Made by a program: the position numbers and the translations under genes. The notes below the pieces were generated by a model that ran no database searches, was not told where the DNA came from, and worked only from the letters and a program-made list of their open reading frames with translations. From contig CATNNA010000004.1 of assembly GCA_950106755.1 (NCBI GenBank), forward strand, positions 372,001 to 436,000: a DNA stretch of 64,000 bases, written 5' to 3'. Shown one piece after another: positions 22,275 through 33,012 of the stretch. The stretch is from Climacium dendroides (taxonomy: Eukaryota > Streptophyta > Bryopsida > Hypnales > Climaciaceae). Numbering within the stretch: position 1 is the stretch's first letter; each line of letters opens with the position of its first letter.

Positions 22275-23414
22275 GCAATTTAGGACGGTCCGTCCTAAAA
22301 CGCAAGTAGACCACGTCATGATTTGTATTTCATGTTGAGCATATTACGTTTATGTAAGAAGTGCAGTTTAGGTCGGTCTGACCTAAACTGCATTGCGATC
22401 GGAAATAATTTTATGAATATGACAACAAAATACACTAACACTGAATCCAATTTCCTTGACCCTATTCATGCAGTTTAGGGCGGTCCGCCCTAAATTGCAG
22501 ATTGACAAACCTAAATATTTTCTGAAGACTTAAATAAGTTGGGGTTTCTAATAAATAATCACAAAATCAACAGTTTGTATATGCACTTTAGGTCGGTCCG
22601 CCCTAAAATGAAATGCATCAATGCCTTAATTTATATTCTATATAGTAAAATTTTTACTAGTAGGACGAGCAGTTTAGGTCGGTCCGCCCTAAATTGCAAT
22701 GCATCATTTACCCACTGAAATAAAGACAATTTATATTTACGCTATATATACTGTCATTGCAGTTTAGGGCGGTCCGCCCTAAACTACATACTGACAAACC
22801 TAAATGTTTTAGAAGCATTAACTAGGTAGGTATTGCTATATCTTCAATACACGGAGAGTCCGAACATACACTTTAGGACGGTCCGCCCTAAATTGCATTG
22901 CAATAGTTTCATTACTTGCACAACAGTGAACAAAGCAGGTTCTTGTTCAATTTAGAAAGGACTTTGACAACCTTCACGCAGTTTTTACCGGTCATGCAGT
23001 TTAGGGAGGTCCGCCCTAAAATGCACTTCTTCCATATTCAATTTATAGGGTTTCAGGATGTTGAGTCTGAAATATTTCACACTATGTTCATGCAGTTTAG
23101 GTAGGTTTGCCCTAAATTGAAATGCCACAATTTTCGTACTTAAGAAAGAAAATATGAGGGGATGTCTTATTTAGTTTCTAAAATCTGACAAAGTGGTCAT
23201 GCTATTCGCCTAAAACCGCCACACCATTGATATTGATAGATTAAGAAAATGAATGAGGTCTACGCCATTTGTGTTCAGAAAACTTCACACTACTGTAAAG
23301 CAGATAAGGGTTGTTAGCCGTACAATGATCATTAATTTCGATCAGATTGGTCTTCATTGATCTAGAACTTTGTTTGTTTAGTTGTGCATTTTAGGGAGGT
23401 CCGCCCTAAACTGC
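22275..23414. repeat. Palindrome array B, ten copies of 29 bp
   Basis: Copies start at 22275, 22363, 22470, 22583, 22669, 22759, 22868, 22996, 23092 and 23386. Arms are GCAGTTTAGG-type; centres are mostly GCGGTCCGC or TCGGTCCGC. The copy at 22363 is a nearly perfect palindrome. Spacing is 86-128 bp except for the last gap (294 bp). Spacers are AT-rich and mostly not conserved. The array forms the 5' leader of transposase B and stops about 100 bp before its start codon. Confidence 0.9.
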
Positions 23415-23512
23415 ATTTACATAAATTAATAAATTACATTAAATAAAATTTGATAGGTCTTTCTTCATCTATTAATTTTCTATTCGGATTGTGGTTTATG
23501 CTTACAGATAAT

Positions 23513-26350
23513 ATGGGCTCCGTTGATGTCCCACTTGACCTCATGGACTCATCAAACGATGAACTCCAGGTACTTCAAGAAATGAGTGCTGGCATTCATG
23601 AGTGTAAAGGGCTTCCTCGACAAAAATGGAATACAAGGTTTATTACTTTGTATAATGGAGAGGGCGTTCTTGTTGGAGAAGGTACTTGTCATAGTGTGAA
23701 TTCAGATCTTGTACTTGGTGTCACTGGACCTCTTGGAGACACTCATGTGTCAGTGCACATTTCAAAATCACATTCTGAAGTGGACATTTCTGAAGAAAAT
23801 GTCTTCTCATTAGTAGCTTGGCCTATTGAGCTTGTGCACTGTCGTGGTGCTAGTTTACGCGATCATGAACAGAGAGACAAATTCAACCGTCTGCAAACAA
23901 GTTTAATGAATCCACCATCATCCAAATCTGCTAGGCCCTATGCAAGTGCCAACCGAAATCCGCCTCGTTAAACTGCTGTCAGAGCAAAAGACCTCTTTAC
24001 ACAAGAGTCAATCAACATGGTGTCTAGCAAGGTGTGTTGCAATAAGAACTGTGTCCAATTGTTCCCGAGGGAGAAAATTCGGGCATTTCGAGAAAGAATG
24101 TACAGAAATTCAACATTTAAACACCGTGCCTTCATGAAGACTGATGTGCATAGACAAATTCATGAAGGTGCACATCGAAGGAAGATGGTTACAATTGAAG
24201 GCATAAATGTGTGTTTACGCGCATGGATGCTTATTGCAGGGGTTGCTGAGTCTACATTCTATCGCTACTCAAAATACATGAAGCTCGATCGAGAAGCAAG
24301 GGATCACGGTAATACAGGATTGTTGAAGCTTAGAGAACATACCCTACAAGCAATAGCTTCTTTAAAGTGCATCCTTGATAGGGAAGCCGATCATATGCCG
24401 CATCGCACCCGGAGTTTGAAGGCAGGTGAGAAGGTCGTGTCGAAGATTCTTCCGGCCTCATTTCAATGGAAAGACCAATTGAAGAAACTCAATGATTCCA
24501 ATGCGGCTTTCGGATTGAAGGAGATCTCTACTTCGAACTTGAGTAAAATAAGGTCCACAAAGTTCTCAGAGTTCGATGTGAAGAAGCCAGGGGATAATTT
24601 TGCTCGGTGTGCTACTTGTGACAAGCTAAATGAGCTTGTTAAGGGTGCTATCAGTGGATCTCAAACTGCTTTGAAATGGGCAAGAAGATTGGATAGGCAT
24701 CTTACCATTGCTCGTGCCCATAGGGATGTATATTACATCAATCGAGAGTTGTCGTTCAAGTCTCCGCATGAATGTCTTACAATCATACACGACAAAATGG
24801 ATTACTCGAAAACCGCTTGTCCTGTGTTCTCTCACAAGAGTAAAGAACTCGATGGCCTCATGAAGCTACTAGTTTCTGTGACGGGCATGCTTGCACATGG
24901 TCATGCAGATGTACGCTACGCGCATTATGGCTTGGATGTCTTCTCCCATGACTCCAACTATACCGTTGGATCAATGGCAAAGTTGTTGCGAGATTTAGAG
25001 TTAGTTCCGAAGTCTTCTTCTCGAGAGTTGTTCAAAAATTCAAAGTCCACTAATTTGTTTAAGGTTGTGCTAGAGGGTGCAGACATGTGCAACGTATCAC
25101 TACCGCCGTTGCGAAATACTTTAGCTCCAGCCATGCGGCTACCGCCCATTTTGAACGTGTAGATGGACAATGCCACTGGAGACAACAAGAATAGATATGT
25201 TTTCTGTTTTTGGTCTTTACTTGTTGCAAACAAAATCTTCCGGGAAGTGTACATGAACTTCATGATTGTGGATCACACACATGACGACATAGATGCGTTG
25301 TTTGGAAGATGGAGTATGGATTTGAAAAAAGACAACTTCTCAACAGTACCAGCACTAATGAAGTCGTTCATGGATGTGGATTCCATCCCCGTTATCCCTC
25401 ACCTTATTGAAGAAGTGCCCGATTTCAAGGGTTTTATAGCAGGGTCACTTGTTGATGGTGATGACATCCTCGTTGGACACATAAAACCACATCAGTTGAA
25501 GTTCTACCTGGACTCAACGGGGTGCCCTGTCATGAAGTACAAACTTCTTTGCACTGATGCAGAGTGGTTAGGAGAAGACAGAAGAGGCATCAAATTATGG
25601 AAAGAAGATGTTGAAGGGCGAAGTTTGTGGCCACGGGGTGAACCGCTGCCTGTTCCGTTGAAGCCTATGAAAGGCTTAGATGACATCGTCAAAGGTGTGT
25701 CGGGGTTCGTGAAATATTGGGACAATTTATGCAATGCAGACGTCACCGGGGATTACCTAAGACATTACGAGCACATAGTGAGGTAGTGGCGTGGCGTCAA
25801 GGTAGCGTTGATGGAACCATTACCTACCTTTGGTGTTTTGAGAGATGGTTTTTGGCCAACTTCACGAGTAGTAGCAGATCGAGCGGATGAATTGAACGAG
25901 GATGGTGAAGAGCGTGAAGAGTTTGGGGAAGATGACCCATACGTTGGGCCGTTGAGTGGTCGTTCAAATCCATCCTTTCGGGTAGCTCGAGATTTGTTTG
26001 AAGGCTATTTTGTTGCGGTTCGCCCCGTAGATGGTGACACTCATCCGGTGTGGATTACAAGGGCATTGTCTGATCCGAACTACAGCCCAGAAAATCCGAA
26101 TTGTGTCCGTATTCAATACTTCCGTCCAACATCAAGGAATCAAGATGTTATAGATTTCTACACCGGATGGGACAACGAAAGAGGTCTGCGTTGGAAGGTC
26201 AATGAAACTGAACCTCCTGTTTGGCAACACACTGATGCTCTTATGACAGCGTGGAAGTCGAGGATCAAGAAAGACACTCAGGAGTGCATGATTAAAATCC
26301 CTGCTATACAAATTGAAGTCATTAACGAGAGCTTGACTTCCTATAATTGA
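23513..26350 (+). pseudogene. DUF7869-like transposase, copy B (best preserved)
   Basis: One frame of 945 codons with no frameshift, interrupted only by TAA 23969-23971, TAG 25160-25162 and TAG 25784-25786. The ATG at 23513 directly follows a CTTACAG splice acceptor (AG at 23506-23507). Order of parts: acidic N terminus; GVLVGEGTCHSV; Cys cluster CCNKNC near residue 175; a helical DNA-binding-like region (CLRAWMLIAGV, STFYRY) near 240; MDNATGDNKNR at residue 551; HTHDDIDALF at 588; and a C-terminal beta-rich part near 830-900 (GYFVAVRP, RIQYFRPTS) that looks like an SH3/Tudor-type barrel. The D-N and HTHDDID motifs are those of DUF7869 proteins, commonly viewed as RNase-H-like transposases. 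At 25160, copy A has CAA where B has TAG. It may have been inactivated recently. Confidence 0.88.
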
Positions 26351-27160
26351 GAAGCTATACGTACATAAGGGTATATGTGGCATGCTTTATTTTGTATTTC
26401 CCATCCACATATTGTGTGTAATGGATGGAATTTATATATTGCAGTAGATGGCATATACTTTAATTTTGTTGGTTTGGATTTATAGTTTGGTATTGTTTAT
26501 ATGCTTTGAAATGTAGCTTTTGTTTTTACAAAACAAGAGTATTCAATTTCAATTATAATAAATTGCTTCTAAGTACATTTGAGTTTTATTTTTTTTCTAT
26601 GTTTTAATTTATTTTTGTTGAAGCACTTATGTTATAATATCTATGACGAATATTATTGATAATTTGAAGGAACTGGAAAAAATGGGTAGTGGTTCTAATG
26701 ACTATGTGTTTGATAATTGTGTTAAGTAATTGTCACAATTCGGATAGGGGGCCGATTGATTGTTACAACTTTCCTAGCTGCATGCATAGGTCATTAGGCA
26801 GCACCAAGTCATGCCTCTCCCTCAACCGCTTATTCATATTCAATGGGAATTGAATTCGGACCGTTTGAATGACATGAACCATCCTTTACAACCAACTTCA
26901 AAGCTCATGACTTGGTGTTCAAAAAGTAAAGATTTTCTGTATATTAATGTTAGCATTGGTACTTGAAATTTGACCTAATGTTTGAATTAGAGACTTTGTA
27001 TGTCACTACACTCTCATTTTAATGGAAATTACATTAAAAAATTAGTATGTCTAATATTTGTCAACCTAAATTATATACAAAACATCCATTCGTATTGGTA
27101 TCAAAATCGACAATATTATTTTGGGAGAGTCCTAAACTCTCAAAATTTTGAATATAGCGT
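26351..27160 (+). repeat. Conserved 3' flank of transposase B
   Basis: Homologous in order to 7598-8260 behind copy A: GTCACAATTCGGATAGGGGG near 26734, GATTGTTACAACTTTCCT, the tRNA-like unit, CTCTCATTTTAATGGAAATT near 27010, and ACAATATTATTTTG with a degenerate hairpin at about 27117-27149. Similarity ends near 27160. No TSD could be identified. Confidence 0.65.
26802..26917 (-). repeat. tRNA-like/SINE-like repeat downstream of copy B
   Basis: A 116-bp unit bounded by a perfect 12-bp inverted repeat (CACCAAGTCATG at 26802-26813 and its reverse complement at 26906-26917). On the minus strand it carries a decayed B-box-like AATTCAATTCC. It is the counterpart of 7915-8028. Confidence 0.5.
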
Positions 27161-27413
27161 TTTACTGGTTCTTTTAAATGCAATGGGGTCATTACCTTGT
27201 TCAAAAAAAATATGTATATATAATACATATATTGTAGAACTGTGACAACTCATATTTTTTTATTTTTCTTTGTTTACCTTTTTGAGTGGAACAGAAATTA
27301 GAAATAGGTACCCGGATTCATCTAAAGGGAGAAAGATAAATAAAAAATAGTCACAAGAGGACCTTACAAAACTAATCCGGTTTTAGGTAGAAGCGGATCG
27401 GATTAGATTTCCA

Positions 27414-27486
27414 ACCGGATTGTATTTCCAACCGGATTCTCCTTGACCGGATTGGAGAGAACCGGATGTCAAGAACCGAACCGGAT
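27414..27486 (+). promoter_or_regulatory. Five ACCGGAT motifs upstream of a TATA box
   Basis: ACCGGAT occurs at 27414, 27431, 27446, 27461 and 27480, spaced 15-19 bp, ending about 40 bp before the TATA box. The regular spacing suggests a promoter-proximal binding-site cluster. CCGGAT/CCGGTT words are also frequent throughout 27360-30540. Confidence 0.45.
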
Positions 27487-27524
27487 ATCCGACCGGTCAT
27501 AAAGACAGTCCAGGGCGTCAAGAC

Positions 27525-27533
27525 TATATAAAG
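27525..27533 (+). promoter_or_regulatory. TATA box of the gag-like element
   Basis: TATATAAAG, a close match to the plant TATA consensus, 312 bp before the ATG at 27846. The predicted leader of about 280 nt is free of long frames. Confidence 0.5.
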
Positions 27534-27845
27534 CCTGACCCTGCCCATTTTCAGGTCTCTGGTTTTTCACGTGTTGTCGTTTCCTGTCTTAGCGACTGAC
27601 GTTTTTCCGTTTACCGCGGCAAGGAGGGAAAGTACAAGAGGGCCCGGTAGTGAGTGAGGGGTGTGAGACGGTGAGATCGCCTCCGGGCACGAGTGGGTGA
27701 GACATTGAGTGCGAGCGAATACGGAATCGTGAGAGACTGAGAGTATGAGCGCGCCAGGAGGTTGGTTTGCAGGGGGAGCGGAATATCAGAGTGTGAGCGC
27801 TCTCTTGTAGGACCGTAGAGAGCGAAACCGGGTAGAGCTACCCTC

Positions 27846-29525
27846 ATGCCGCGGCTGAACCGGAAGAGGCCAGGCTCTAGCACCCCGCCCCCGAGTGAAG
27901 TAAAGTTGAGAAAAGTGGTTCCGGTCATGCCGACCAAGGAACCGGAACAGGGAGAGCTCAGGGAGGATTTATCGTCAATGGGTTGTCAGGGATTAGCCTT
28001 GAAACCTTGGGGTTTCAAAGACGAGAGGATGGTTAAAGAACTCCTGAGTGGCGTATCGAATCAATTCGATAACACCCTGAGAGGGAATCCGGTCCAATGG
28101 ACCGAGGCTTTGTGGCGGGACGTATACGGATTCTAGTCGGGAGGACTTGGGCTTGCCAGCCGGAAGGACGATTTTGTCCAGGGCAAGTTCGGAAGTGTTG
28201 TAAATCCGAAGGATGGCTATGCGGTAGAGGACTGCCTCGATGACCGGGAGCGTCGCCTACTCCAGTTTCTGGTTCCGGTTTTGCATCCGGAAAAGCCCAC
28301 CAAGGTGACCATCACCCTAGCTAACACGATCTTCAGAGCGCTGAGCGGAACCCGGAAAGTAGACTGGGGCCAGATTTTCTTTGATCTGGTGTCCCAGCTT
28401 ACTACAAGAGTGGGGAGAAGTAGGGCTACCCCACTGTGCCCTTATGTGTACCACCTCTACCAGCAACAGGAACTACTGACGGAAGTGGAGCTGAAGGTGT
28501 GGAAGGCCGAGGAGCGGACTATGAAGTACGGTGAATCCGAGTCCGACCAAGAAGCGGATTCCGGAAACGAAATCGAGGAGGAGGAAGAAGAAGAAGAGGA
28601 AGAGGAGGAACCGTATGTCCCCTCCAAAAGGCAGAAGACCACGCCGATCCGGAATCGAAGGACGTCTCCGGTTCAACCCCATCCGCGCAAAGGGGAGACT
28701 CCAGCCGGACCGGATGTGGCATCCGGATCGGGAATCGGAGATCCGTTCGACGAGTTGGTTGGGATACTATGCGGAATCCGGGCGGATTGGGAAGTTAAGA
28801 AGCGGACGCTCGGGGAGATCGCGCAATTAATTGGAGCGGAACTGGACAATTAGTTGCCGCAGTGGGTAGCTGAGAGTATCATCAATCCGGATGAGCTCTG
28901 GAAGATGAAGGAGGAAAGCAAGTGGCAACATGATGAGGTGGACACCCTCAAGGCCGAACTTTTCGCCTTGCTCGAGAACGCCACCGCGACAAAGGAGATG
29001 GCAGAGGAAATGAAGAGGCTGGCCGTAGAGGTGAAGGACATGCTCGGAGAACCCGGAGCCGCGGTCACCAAGGCGCGCCTGTTCGAAGAGGAGGTGCACA
29101 AGGACAAGAAGATATCCGGAACCAGGGTGGTGCACATCCTCACCGATTTTGAGGAGTAGATGGAGAAGCTCCTATCCAAGGCACGGGAGTCAGCGGACCG
29201 GATCGTCGAGAGCAGCCAGAAGTTGACAGAGGTTCCGATCCAACTCTCTGAAATTTCTCTTCCGGACTTGTTTCCGGAAGACGTAGCTCACGAACTGGGA
29301 AAGGACAAAACGCCCCAGTCCAGTAGGGCACAAAAGAAGACGCCCTCGACCGGACCGCAGCCGATCAATTTAGACTCCCCGGACACTGAGGAAGATCACC
29401 CGGCTCCACCTCCGGATGGGGAACGGAACCGGAATCTAAGTGAGGTGTTTCAACAGTTGGAGAGGCCTAACGAGAGCCCTACCATTGGATCCCGAGTGTA
29501 TGAAACGGAACAAGAAGGGTTGTAA
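27846..29525 (+). pseudogene. Gag-like or mobile-element protein with three in-frame TAG codons
   Basis: A single frame of about 560 codons opens at ATG 27846 and ends at 29525, broken by TAG at 28134-28136, 28851-28853 and 29157-29159, without frameshift. It encodes a Pro/Lys/Arg-rich start, a SSMGCQGLALKPWGF segment, a helical core (TNxxFRAL to YVYHLYQQQELLTEVE), a long Glu run (about 28573-28607), then a coiled-coil-like part rich in Glu/Lys (about 28900-29200). No protease, reverse transcriptase or integrase follows, so it is non-autonomous or truncated. The helical core followed by charged coils recalls gag-type or plant mobile-domain proteins, but I cannot name the family. All three stops fit CAG-to-TAG change. 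Confidence 0.55.
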
Positions 29526-30835
29526 AAATAGGAATTATAGAATAGGAACCGAAATAGAATCCGGTTAGGATTTATAGGTAGAACCGGATTGTCAACGCCT
29601 TCAGAGGCGGAAATCATGTATTTACTTTTTGCTTTTTTGCTTTTTGTATATAAAACAGTCTCTGAGCTGGAGACTGGGAGAGTTCTTTTGGCATTTTCTT
29701 GTGCACTTTCCTTTAAACTAACTTTTGTGTATTTTTCCCGAGTATTGGCAAGAGTACACAGAACTGGAGTAAGAAGGTAGGTACGGAGGTGTTGGTAGAG
29801 TTCTCCCTTTGATGCGTGTTTCCCGTTCTAAGTACAAGTGAGTAGGTTATAAAGAGTTAGGAGTGGATTCCAGTGCCTCAGCAACTGCAGAAGTTTAGTA
29901 TTCCGGGTAAGAAATCCGTTGATTAGGCTAGGCGGATAGGGAGGGATTCCTTAGCTGTGCTAGAACTCTTGGGTGGGAAATCCGGTTGAGTATCCTAACT
30001 CCTGTGAGGTCTTGCCACCGTTGTGGGTGAATGGAAGAACTTTTGTAGGTGTTGGAACGGACGGGTGCACTTGTAGCCACCTAAATTAGTACGGAACGGA
30101 TCAACGTCAAGGTCGTTGTAGTATGAGAGGATCGTACGGGTTTTTTTTGTGTGACTTGTGATCCGGATTGCTATCCAGATTGCTGTGAAGGGCCAAACCG
30201 GATCCATATTAGTTAGGGGATTAGTGGATAGGACAGTGGGTCTTCAGCCACAATAAGTCACGGAAGGAGTGGTGGGCCTACCACTTTCAAAAGCAAGCGG
30301 CGAACCCTTTGATGGTAAAACAGAGGCAAAACTAAACCGGGTACGGAAGGGTGGACCGGACTGGATCCGCCCAGGAGGGTACTTAGGACCGAAAGTTGCA
30401 GAGTCCAGAATTGAGAAGTTAGTCCAGAGACCGTGGAACTAGTAAAACCGGAAGTAGGATACAGTCCGGTCGTAGTTTTCCGGTTGGTTTTGGATGTTCC
30501 GGTTTTCAGAGGTAGAACCGGAAAGTAGAATTGAAGGGTTTAATTGGATTTATCTCCTTGTTAGAGTTAGCTACTTCATAGGATCTCGTGGGTTCAATCT
30601 TTAGGATCATTTTGTTATACTCTAGGGTGATTTTTGTGAGTATAATAGGGAAAATGCTTACTCTGTGCTGCGACAAGAATACATAAATAAAATCCACCAT
30701 TACCTGATTACCTATCCGCGCCCTGTCTGTGCAATTCATGGTGAAGTTCGCGCGCTGTTTGAGGTGACGTGTCATTCAAAAAAATTCCACAACTTTGAAA
30801 AATTAAAGCCATCTAGTTGGTTCGTCCAGTTCGTC
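29526..30835. other. Noncoding 3' part of the gag-like element
   Basis: No gene is seen. CCGGAT/CCGGTT words continue to about 30540, as they do upstream of the frame, suggesting the same element or its LTR. I could not match this stretch by eye to 27250-27560 as a direct LTR pair, so the element's limits stay open. Confidence 0.4.
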
Positions 30836-31135
30836 CGTTCGGTCTAGTTTGCCCGTGTGGGAATGTGATCCCACATGCTAGACCCATAATACTAGCATAT
30901 GACAGAAAAATTCAAAAATTGTCTCCTTCAAAAGGAAAGTTTTTGAGTTCTCCTAGGAAGTTAGGGCAAATTAGGAAAACCGAATTTCCGGATCCGGAAA
31001 AATTTCATTAGGGCTAAAAACCTAATTCCGGAACCTTCAAAAGTTCCGAAAATCGGATGACGGCGCCAGCCCTAAAAACCGGAAACCAGATCCGTACTAG
31101 GGTTTTGCCACCAAAACCTGTCCCGTACATTGGGC

Positions 31136-31146
31136 TAGTATAAGAG
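31136..31146 (+). promoter_or_regulatory. TATA-like box of the second gag-like element
   Basis: TAGTATAAGAG lies about 195 bp upstream of the second gag-like frame, a layout like that of the first copy. No ACCGGAT cluster accompanies it. Confidence 0.3.
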
Positions 31147-31331
31147 GGGGACTGTAGCCGGCAGTGGGCATGCGTATCTCTTTGTTTGTTCTTCCGCCGG
31201 CGTATTCTGTCTTCCTAGCTTTGTTAGAATTTCGGTATATTGAGGGACTGTGTGAGTTGCGATCGTGCAGGGGTTACCGGAGTGAAAGTTTGTGAGCAGA
31301 GAGTTAGGGAGAGACTATGTGAGGGCTGCTT

Positions 31332-31624
31332 GTGAGCACGATAACTTCTAGGGCAAGCCGACGGAAGTTGAAGGATCTGCCCGAGGACTTGGAGGACGAG
31401 ATGTTGCCACCGGTGCCCCAGCCAAGGACTATTCCGATGATGAAGGTAGTTCCGGAGATTTCGATAGAGGAGGATCGGTTGATGCGTCTGCGGGAGAACC
31501 TCACCAACATGGGGTGTGACGGACTCCTGGAGGTGCCGTGGGGGATCCATGAGTAGAGTCTGGTGTCTGACATCCTTCAACCGGAAAGTGGCATTTTGGA
31601 TACCACCATCCATGCAACTGTGAG
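31332..31624 (+). pseudogene. Second gag-like 5' fragment, truncated
   Basis: The frame from about 31332 contains MRLRENLTNMGCDGLLEVPW, matching the layout of REDLSSMGCQGL...PWG in the copy at 27846. It meets a TAG at 31554-31556 and then continues (VSDILQPESGILDTT) until about 31621, where transposase C sequence begins on the other strand. Only the first fifth of the protein is present. The start codon is uncertain (GTG at 31332). The two fragments are only distantly similar. Confidence 0.45.
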
Positions 31625-32914
31625 GCATTCGTGTGGAAAAGCTACTGAACGGTGACGGTTTGCATAATACAACTCCCGATGAGCTTGAGCAATCTCAACG
31701 TGCCTATCCAACTTCCGAGAATACTTCAATTCATTGTGAGACCTACTTATAGCACCCTTCTTGAGGTCTTGCAATTTGTCACACGTGCCACATCGCGCAA
31801 AATTGTCTCCAGGCATCTTCACCTCATACTCAGGGAACTTACAGCACCTAATCTTACTCAAGTTCGAAGCTGACACCTCACTCAGTCCAAAAACAGCATT
31901 GACATCATTGAGTTCTTTCATCTTACCCTTCCACTGGAAGGTGGAAGGTAGGATCTTGGCCACAACTTTCTCTCCTGACTTTAGGGTCTTCGTACGATGA
32001 GGCATGTGATCTGCTTCTTTTTCCAGAATGCACTTCAATGTTGCTATAGCTTGTTGAGTGTGTTTCCTCGGTTTCACCGTTCCCTTATTGCCATGGTCCT
32101 TTGCCTCTCAACCACGCCTCATGTACGATTAGTAGCGATAGAATGTGGCCTTAGGGACCCCAGCTATATGCATCCACGCTCGCATACATACCGGTGTATT
32201 GTCAATTGACACCATTCGTCTACCACACTCGTCAACATGCACCTGCCTATGCACATCCATTTTCATGTAGGTCCTGTGTTTGAACGTGGAGTTGCGATAC
32301 ATGCATTCACAAAAGGCTCGAATCTTATCCCTAGGAAATGGCTGAACACAATTGCAACTACAACATATTTTAGTAGACACTGCATAGATGGAATCTTGAG
32401 TAAGCAACTCCTTCGATTTCAAATTTGTTTCACGGGGCGCATTTCGGACCATACTTGTGTATGGTCTCGAAGACGTCAAAGAGGGTGGATTTAAGAGAGC
32501 CTGTTGGAGACAATTGAATTTGTCCCTAGCCTCATGGTCTCTAAGGCTAGCTCCACGACAGTGGACAAGATGAATAGGCCAAGCCAACAATGAGCACACT
32601 TGTTCCTCTGGTAGGTCCTCTTCGCTATGTGTTTTGGAGATGTGGATCGCCACGTGGGTGTCACCAAGAGGGCCATTGGCACCCAAAACGAGGTCAGAGT
32701 TCACACTATGACAGACACCTTCACCCACAAGCACTCCAGCCTCATTGTACAAGGTGACAACTCGAGTATTCCAAAGCCGACGCGGTAGACCTTCGCATTC
32801 CGGGACCCCAACATTCATTGCTTCGACATTCTGAAATTCGTCTTCTGAAGATGCCATAAAATCCTCTTCATCATGTCTGAATTCACTGGACTCAGAACCC
32901 AATGACATGTCCAT
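31624..32914 (-). pseudogene. DUF7869-like transposase, copy C, 3'-truncated
   Basis: ATG at 32912-32914; a TTTTTACAG splice acceptor lies upstream (AG at 32948-32949). The frame matches copies A and B from the N terminus (GVLVGEGVCHSVNSDLVLG) through the CCSCNC cluster and FPRDKIRAF to FPHECLT, then stops matching near 31621. The MDNATGD and HTHDDID core is missing, so about the last 560 residues are lost. In-frame stops are TAA 32129-32131 and TGA 32108-32110; at the latter, copies A and B have CGA. The truncated end abuts a gag-like fragment in head-to-head orientation. Copy C is useful as an outgroup for judging mutations in A and B. Confidence 0.85.
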
Positions 32915-33012
32915 GTCATTAGGGTCATCTATAGTATCCGTGTATATCTGTAAAAATGCAATGTGAAATAGGGTAAGTGAATTGCAGCATAGATCATGCA
33001 ATTTCATTCATG

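Noticed and set aside
22275..23414. Repeat-spacer array of 29-bp palindromes resembling a CRISPR
   Set aside because: Spacers vary from 57 to over 250 bp, repeats vary in sequence, there are no cas genes, and the same palindromes occur in introns and leaders of eukaryote-type genes.
28457..28722. Ser- and Leu-rich frames opposite the Glu run
   Set aside because: Shadows of the GAG/GAA run in the gag-like frame.
27250..30835. Pair of LTRs around the gag-like frame
   Set aside because: Both flanks are rich in CCGGAT/CCGGTT, but I could not find a long direct repeat by eye; a self-alignment would be needed.
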